From: Gryganskiella cystojenkinii
Lineage: Eukaryota; Mortierellomycota; Mortierellomycetes; Mortierellales; Mortierellaceae
Direction of reading: 5' to 3'
NCBI GenBank assembly: GCA_015852425.1
Contig: JAAAIG010000308.1
Location: 1 to 38,040 of the forward strand
Length of the DNA: 38,040 bases
Shown here: one piece after another, positions 31,250 to 38,040 of the stretch
How positions within the stretch are numbered: position 1 is the stretch's first letter
How the letters are laid out: each line of letters begins with the position of its first letter
The notes under the pieces: model-generated
The model's database searches: none
What the model was told of the DNA's origin: nothing
The model's input: the letters and a program-made list of their open reading frames with translations, nothing else
Made by a program: the position numbers and the translations under genes

Positions 31250-34200
31250 CTACACGCACTTCCAGGAGGCGATCACAACCCCTCCGGTTCCCTCGCGTGC
31301 GACTCGACTCTTACCACCGTCATCCATTCGGACACACTCCCAGATGCCACGTTCCTTTACCTCGACCTGGGCCTCATGACACTGTCGAACAGGATCATAT
31401 ACCAACTTGTAGAGCCGATTCGTTTGAGTTCTTAATACCAGTCTTTCTGGTCGAGGAACCGCAAATGTCAAACCAAGACTGTTGTTGTGGTTGCCATTGT
31501 TGGACGAGGACAGACTAAGGATTGACGTCACACTGTTGCTTGCCGCCACAGCAGCCCCACGGGCATTGTGCACACCCAGAGACGAGGTCGACGCAATTGA
31601 GATCGAAGACTTCATATTTTGATGGTACTGTTGCTGATGACGACCCGACGATTGCATCGAATATGGGCTGCTTCGGCCCAAGGTGCTACTGCTAGCACTT
31701 GCTGAGGTTGCTCCAAGAGGCAGTGGCGCAGGGGTACTCGAACTACTCCGCCGGATCGTATGATACAAACTGTTATGGTACACTGGGGCCATGGACAAGG
31801 AACCGACCATTCCGATGCCAGCTAGAGCCGAGTGTGTTGGTCCAGTGGGAGACATGGATGCAACCGTGCTGGAGGGTCCATTGCCGTTACCACTATCTTT
31901 CTCCACCATTGCCATAGAGACCGCAGTTGCCGAAGCAGCTGCTGCTTGAGCCTGTGCAGACAGGGAGAGGACACAGAATCGGTACGTGTGTGGGTAGTAC
32001 AAGAGCTCGGACTGAGGTGCCTTGACATAGAATTCGTACGGTGAGAAGTGGGGGAGGACAAAGTTGAAAGGTGTCTTTGGCATGGTTCCTGTATGTTGGA
32101 TCGGAAGCGAGAGAGCTAAGGAGTAAGGAGTAGCGTCACTTGGAGCCTAAGAAAGGATGACATTAGGTTAGATGCAATGGACGACAGAAATGAACTTTGC
32201 TAAGAAACATAAAACCTTCTCTTACATTTTCAACCTTACGACCAGCGTAGATATGCACAACTCCCTTACGGACTCCGTTGGGTCCAAGCACAGTCTCTGG
32301 TGGAAGGACAGCCTTGATCTTGGCGATTCGGACACCCGAACAATGATGAGACTGCATTGTTGACTGCCCTCTTCCTCCTAGGACAACGCCCACTCCCAAG
32401 GACATGGATGCTCTGGACACCAGCATTGCCGATCCGGCACCAGGCGCACCGGGATGCTGTTGGAACTGGACTTGACTATAGGGGTTCCAGATCATGACTT
32501 GAGCCAAAGCCCTTTTGCGAACGACCTTTCCCTCAGCAGTCATGGCTTCGACTTCGGCCCTAAGTTCGACTCCTTCACCACATCCGAGTCCAACGCATTC
32601 GCCACCATAAACACCTTGAAATCCACCATTGGCCGTTCCCGGCATGTTCGATCCATTGCCTCTTGCTGAGCTGGCATCTCCAAAGGCTCCTAGAGACCCG
32701 TGTCTTCCGGAATTATGTCCACCGCCACAGCCATCGATTCGAATAACAACCTCGACATTCTCGTCGTCTTTGATGTCCAATCTTGACCTTCTCTTAAAGT
32801 CAACCAAACTCATACCCAGTTCAAAGAACGCTGGTCTGACAAACGGCATTTTCAAAAAGACCTGAGGAGGGATGGACGGTGAAATATACTGGTAGGTCAA
32901 GAACGTCGGGAAATGACTCTGGACGAAATCTATGGGCGAGCTCAAGAAGTAAAACGAGGCCGCGTGTTGAGGTCGGTTCGGATAATGCGCTGGATGGAAC
33001 GGTGAGGCAAGGCAGCAATCAATAAACCGATATTGCCCCTCGATACGGACCACGTTCCAGGCATGGTTCGCAGGTGGAATTTCTCTTGAAAAGACGTCCA
33101 TGGGACCCTTAATAAATCCCTTGACGACGCCAATATCCTCGATTCCGGCTGCGAGGGCCATCTCTGCAAACAGGTTCGCGAATCCTTCGCCAGTCTTGCT
33201 ACTTCGGGAAGTCAAAACTTCCTGAGCCAGCTCAGGGGCATCGTCTTGTAGGAATCCTCGAGCGAATTCTTCCATGCCTGTCGTGAAGGCCGGGTCTGAG
33301 TACTGAATAGGTGATCCGACAGAACTTGTAGGAGTCAAAATGGAAGAAGTCGCACAACTGCCAAAAGAACGATGGAGATTTGGGGAACTAAGATCTGCAG
33401 CGGTAGCGGCAGCAGATAGGGTCGACATATGATCACCAGCAGGCCCCAGCTTGTATCGGCCTCCAGAGACATCACGAGTGGGACCACCCTCCAGACGAAT
33501 GTTCTCGCTGACCCAAACAAACAGAACTCGAAGTTTCGAAAGTGGCGCCTTGGAGTAAGGTCGGGTGAGGTATTTTTGGGAAAGCAGCTGTGGAGTCATG
33601 TGCGGTCCTCGTTGGTTCACATTCCGGGCGACTTTATCGACTTGCGTGAACGTGTTGGGTCCAAAGTCCAAGAGACTGTTGGTGTTACCGGTTGTAGTCG
33701 CAGCCGTGACGGGATCCTTGATGACTTGACATCGCAACAAAACAATGAATGGATCTTGATCAGGGACGGTTCCGTTCACCTTGTCATTCTCGATCGGAGA
33801 TGTCGGAGCCGTGGCCCCGTTCAAGAACGCGGCTCGTTCTTTGCCCGGCTCTGGAGAGTTGACCCTCTTCAGACTCTTTTGCATCTCGATCCAAGCAAAA
33901 TGCTCATTCTTGTTCTTAATTGCATCCTTCTCTGCGACTTTACGAGGGTTCATGATTTGTTTCAGAGCTCGAACCAGAGTCGTCTTGGGTTTCTTGGCGG
34001 CATAGGTTCCCAGTTCGGACAGATCTTCTTCTTGGTCAGGGGTTTTGTCTGGATCGGCCCCATTCATTTGAAAGGAAGAGATATTAGCCATGGTGACGGA
34101 GCTTCCATGACCGAACTGGCCATGCTGATGATTCGACAGCTCGACAGCACTTTCGTTACGGTTACTGGATAAGAGACCTTGGACGTCGACTGAGAACTTG

Positions 34201-36726
34201 CGGGTCGTGAAATTAGAAGCGGTCATGGAGGCGATAACAGGCATGCGGGCCGTGTTACTCTTGGGTCGACGATCTCCTCTTGGCGGCTGCTGTGAATACG
34301 AGGCTGAGGTCGCGGACATCGAGGTTCCGGCACTGGTCGGCGTATCACCCGTCGAAGAGCCCGAAAGAAGCGGGGGCGAGGCTAGCATTGATCCGGTAAC
34401 ATCGCTCTCAGTAGGCGAGGTCACGAACGACTGTCCAAATGTTGCAAGGGAGGACTGAGGGCGAGGTTGAGGGATGATAATGCTGCTTGGACTTGGGGCT
34501 CGACCACCCAAAGGTTGCATGCGACAAAGAGGTGCTGTATGGTGACCACTGACCTTTTGCCGAGACTGTCTCTGTGCCTGGTGGTCATACGGGTTGAAGT
34601 TGACACTCTCCTCTCGTCGCAAGTTAACTTGACTCAAACTGCGTCCATGACTTGAATCGGCCGCGCCAGGGTGATGAGGAGGATACTGGTCATTTTGGCG
34701 GTTCTGGGACTTTACAGGATCAAGCGAGCTCTGTGATCTGTTGTGTCTGGCCAAGTTTTCAAGTGAAAGATCGGAGCGGGGGATTGGGTATCTTTGACCG
34801 TAAAAGTCCTGGAGTTGCTGCTGATGTTGTAGATGTTGCTGCTGCAGCTGTGAATGGCCCACGTGTGGTTGGGCACCTAAGTTGGCGATGCTGTGACGAT
34901 ACCCTCTTAGCTCATGATATTCTTGCTGGTGGTTACTTCCGCAGTTGGTATAATTTGCACCTAGTTGTTGATAATGCGTTTGTTGAACAGGCATAAACTG
35001 TTGCGAATAATAGTTGGTGGGTGTGTTGGATCGAGGCATCATTCCAGGCTGCTGTGGATCCTCGGCTTGTGTGACATTCTTTCCAGAGATACCAACCTCG
35101 TCATCGTCATCCAGTTGCTGCTTCTGGGGCGGGCGCACCGCTGCCGCATCTCCAAACAGGTTGGGCATAGAGTAACGGTTACCGACATTACGACCTCCTC
35201 CTACATTAGGTGAAAGTGCATTGCTGCTCCCTTTTTTGTGCCCTGTTGTCACCCCTGGTCGCGAAGGATTCATCGGCTTGTTTCCGGCGACAACAGCACT
35301 AGCGCTTTTCCGTCTGTCTGCGTATGCTGGATTGTACACGGCTTCGTTCGAGACTTGTACTGGCTCCATTGTTGGATTGGCTGAGGTACCTTCCCCATCT
35401 GGAAACGCGCCGGGCATGGATTTAGTACTGGTACTGACTGCCAAGTCGACAGGACTCTCGGCACTAGTCGATGCCTTGGTCGTTTGCAGTTCCGGTTTTT
35501 CGTTGCTGACAGCAAATAGACCACGAGAAGCAGCGGGAGATCCCAAGAGTTGACTGATTTGAGAGGTGAATTGACCGAGTCGAGATGACGCTGCGACGGA
35601 AACTTGACTGTTATTCGAGTTCTGTCTGCTGTGTTGCTGCTGCTGCTGCTGCTGCTTGGGAGTTGTTGATATGGCTCCGGTTATGGAGGTGGCCGAGGCA
35701 ACGGAACCTGATGCAGCTGAAGGAGATGTTGGAGAGAGAGCCGTATCTTCTATATCCGTCATGTCACCAATGATCGCCTGAGGGTTCTTTCGCCGTTGCG
35801 CTAAAGTAGGCACCAGATGTCAGGTTGTTATTAGCCTTGGTACGGGTTGTAAGAAAAAAAATGGTAAATACTATGTAAGAAATAGGCGTAAAGACACAAT
35901 ATCCTACTTGGTGCAAGAGAGGCGTTCACGCTGCCATTGCTGATCACCATTGAGCTGACAGGTTTACGCTTTGTGAATTTGGAACTATCGACGGATGATT
36001 GTCTCGAGTGCGGCCGAGAGGATTGTTGATTTGATTGAGAGAAGAGTGGTTTTGAAGGTAGCAGTACCCCTGCATCTAGAGAAGCCTCCTCTCTAAAGGG
36101 TCGGTGGTTGCGCGACGAGTAGAGAGATGGGGAAAAGAACGTAAAGGAGTGAACAAAGCATGCTCACTTCATATGACTACAAAGACAAGCCGTCTGCAAG
36201 TTGTTTTTCATCCTTTTTTTCCTTACATGATCTCGACGAAGTTGGAGGGGAAACTTCCAAAGACTAGACCGGGTAGCAACGATCCTTTCCACCAGCCGCC
36301 GTCTACTCGATTTTCGAGAGAGAGAAAGAGAGACAGGAGAGAAAATTGGCGATTCAGTCAGTCGATTAGTTTTCAGGCTGTTGTTGGTTGGAACTGAGCT
36401 TTGTTTGTATACGCCTCATGCAGGGTCCTAGTCCATGGAACCGGTCTTTATGGCTTTCAGTTTCTGTTTTTTGCCTTTGCTTACCATTATCATGCACTCT
36501 GATAATATCACCTAAGAAGGAGAGGGGACACAAGATCGATGTCAGGGGTAAGTAAGCAAGGGCGTTGAAGTCAATTTGATGAGTCGCGTCTTGGCTTTGC
36601 TCGCACACAGCCTAGGAAAAACAAATTTTTACCTTTGTTGAGAGACAGATCGCCTTCCTCCCGAGCCATGAACGCATAGATGACTCGGACGGTGCAGATG
36701 ACAGGCAGATCAGGGATGCTCTGCAT
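31250..36726 (-). CDS. CYK3: CYK3-like cytokinesis protein: SH3 domain plus inactive transglutaminase-like domain
   Basis: Six exons (36726..36633, 36511..36485, 36305..36227, 36092..35908, 35800..32226, 32146..31250) join in phase to 1618 residues. An SH3 domain fills about residues 10-66, split over three exons: V-I-Y-A-F-M-A-R-E-E-G-D-L-S-L, then G-D-I-I-R-V-H-D, then G-G-W-W-K-G and F-P-S-N-F-V-E-I. A very long Ser/Gln/Asn-rich disordered region follows. The transglutaminase-like domain is marked by N-H-A-W-N-V-V and Y-R-F-I-D-C-C-L-A-S. The nucleophile Cys expected before it is replaced (T-G-E-G-F-A-N-L-F), as in Cyk3, so the fold is probably not enzymatic. Cyk3 acts at the division site with chitin synthase and actomyosin-ring factors. 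This protein is about twice the yeast length. The symbol is by domain layout. Confidence 0.85.
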
Positions 36727-37315
36727 TGGGGTGAAGAGAGGTTGGTAGGGAGTGCGTTGATATGCTGTCAAAGTTGTGTCCGAAAGGGTATACAGCTCGA
36801 TGCGAAAGAACAATAAGTGAGAATATTGTGCAGGGCAGCGTGCAAAGACGGAGAGTGAGAACAAAAATTAAAGTTCCTGAACGAGAGGAGAATGGGGTGA
36901 ATGCAAAAAATATAAAGAATGCAAACAGAAATGAAAGAACGAAAGACAGTGAAAACAAAGGATTGAAAAGGAATGAGAAAGAGAGAGAGAGAGAAGAGTG
37001 AGGGAAGTTGGGGAAGAGAACGGCTTTTTCCTCCTGCCTTTTCATTCATTTGAACCCTCATTTGCGCCTTTATTTCTCATTCACATCCCCTTCCACTCTC
37101 GATGCCCATTGCAAATCCACAGTTGAAAGGTGATCAACACCACACTCTTTCACACTTCACAAAGAAAAAATCTCCGGTGCAACGTTACTATGCCTCTTTG
37201 TAAAAGTTGCATTCACTCTCCCATTGTAAACACGATGTCTGGGCTCCCATGCCTCATAGAATTGCCTGGCCCCCTCCCCTCATTCTGCATACGCACCCTC
37301 ATTCCTTGGAGCTAC

Positions 37316-37338
37316 GACAGACAGACAGACAGACAGAC
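37316..37338 (+). repeat. (GACA)n microsatellite
   Basis: Nearly six GACA units in the gene-free right end. Confidence 0.9.
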
Positions 37339-38027
37339 CACGTCCTGTTCTCTTCTGCCCCAACTTGAGTTGTTCTCGCACAAAAAAAATATCTATATTA
37401 TTACCGCGCGATGTCATAATCTGGCCTGGCTTTTTTCCGACTCTGCCACCCTCCTCGCTCTTTTTTTTTTCTTGACTCCTTTGAGTGGGGTTTTGAATTC
37501 TATTCCTCTTCCTCGACTCACCCGCCCCATCTTGAGTCCCCTCCTTCCCCTTCTTTGTTCCTGTCTTAGTCTGATCTTGTCTACAGCCCACAACTCTTTT
37601 GCCTTCTCTCGCCTAACTCGATAATTCGATTTGGTCCTTGTCCTGACTTTTGTTCGTTTTTCTCTCTTTTTGTCATCACCCTATCTGTCAGAGATAACAA
37701 ATAGGCTGTTTCTGTCACCCCTTCTACAATCGCCAAGATTGTCATTGATAGAGGACCTAGAAAAGCGAGATCTCTACCTACCACCACTGCTTCGCCCAAC
37801 ATAGAACCATTTCATGAAATGCTTCACGTGACACAAACTGAAAAACAGGGGTTGAACGTTGACTATCATTGACCTCCTTTTCTCAAGTTTGATAGAGCAT
37901 TGACCAGGCGAGAATAGGGGAAAGTGAAGGTTTTAATATAGCAATATGCAGGATTCATGCTAGTTTTGGTATGGATGGCTGTAACTCGGGAGAAATGAAA
38001 ACTTATTAGGAGGGAGTATGGGAATGG

Positions 38028-38040
38028 GTGTGTGTGTGTG
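38028..38040 (+). repeat. (GT)n microsatellite at the window edge
   Basis: Perfect GT dinucleotides running to the last base; the tract continues outside the window. Confidence 0.85.

Larger units (their letters stand above)
36727..38040. other. Gene-free right end: CYK3 promoter and unassigned sequence
   Basis: No convincing gene. Bases 36727-37060 are purine-rich on the plus strand, i.e. the pyrimidine-rich leader of the CYK3-like gene. Around 37430-37620 the plus strand is pyrimidine-rich, which could be the leader of a gene starting beyond the window. A minus-strand frame from an ATG at 37802 (73 residues) has no recognisable domain. Simple repeats are listed separately. Confidence 0.4.

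Overview
The window looks like a gene-dense fungal nuclear genome. Genes carry short introns (about 60-330 nt, GT-AG, often with a CTAAC/CTRAY branch site). Leaders are pyrimidine-rich, homopolymer runs are frequent, and the proteins are fungal (OPI3-type methyltransferase, CYK3, CipC/DUF3759, PTC5-type phosphatase). The overall style suggests an early-diverging lineage such as Mortierellomycota/Mucoromycota; that placement is inference. All gene models below were spliced by hand from conserved protein blocks and phase-consistent GT-AG sites.

Layout. 1-758: the 3' end of a Fanzor/TnpB-like RNA-guided nuclease gene, cut by the window edge. 1304-2630: UBE2E-type ubiquitin-conjugating enzyme (+). 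3023-4470: OPI3 phospholipid methyltransferase (-). 4644-6656: F-box plus JMJD6-type JmjC oxygenase (-). 6817-8204: lysine-rich acidic protein with a CipC/DUF3759-like C-terminus (-). 9055-17325: a giant TAF2 (TFIID subunit) whose C-terminus carries four bromodomains and a very long charged tail (-). 18213-19140: exosome cap subunit RRP40 (+), divergent from TAF2. 19508-20288: cytochrome c (-). 21138-22993: CTP synthase (+). 23830-26109: mitochondrial pyruvate dehydrogenase phosphatase (+). 26351-27957: a decayed island with a 170-bp direct duplication, a pseudogene with an EVK motif and a diverged tandem array. 28436-30236: F-box/zinc-cluster protein (-). 30386-31003: unknown protein (-). 31250-36726: CYK3-like SH3/transglutaminase-like cytokinesis protein (-). 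36727-38040: no recognisable gene.

Most genes are housekeeping and do not form a single pathway. Two regions stand out. The first is the TAF2-tetrabromodomain fusion, which would put acetyl-lysine readers on the promoter-binding lobe of TFIID; classically TFIID bromodomains sit on TAF1 or the associated BDF1. The second is the edge-truncated Fanzor, which keeps its zinc ribbon and RuvC-III block. The TAF2 start codon could not be found: no in-frame ATG is visible upstream of the first conserved exon.
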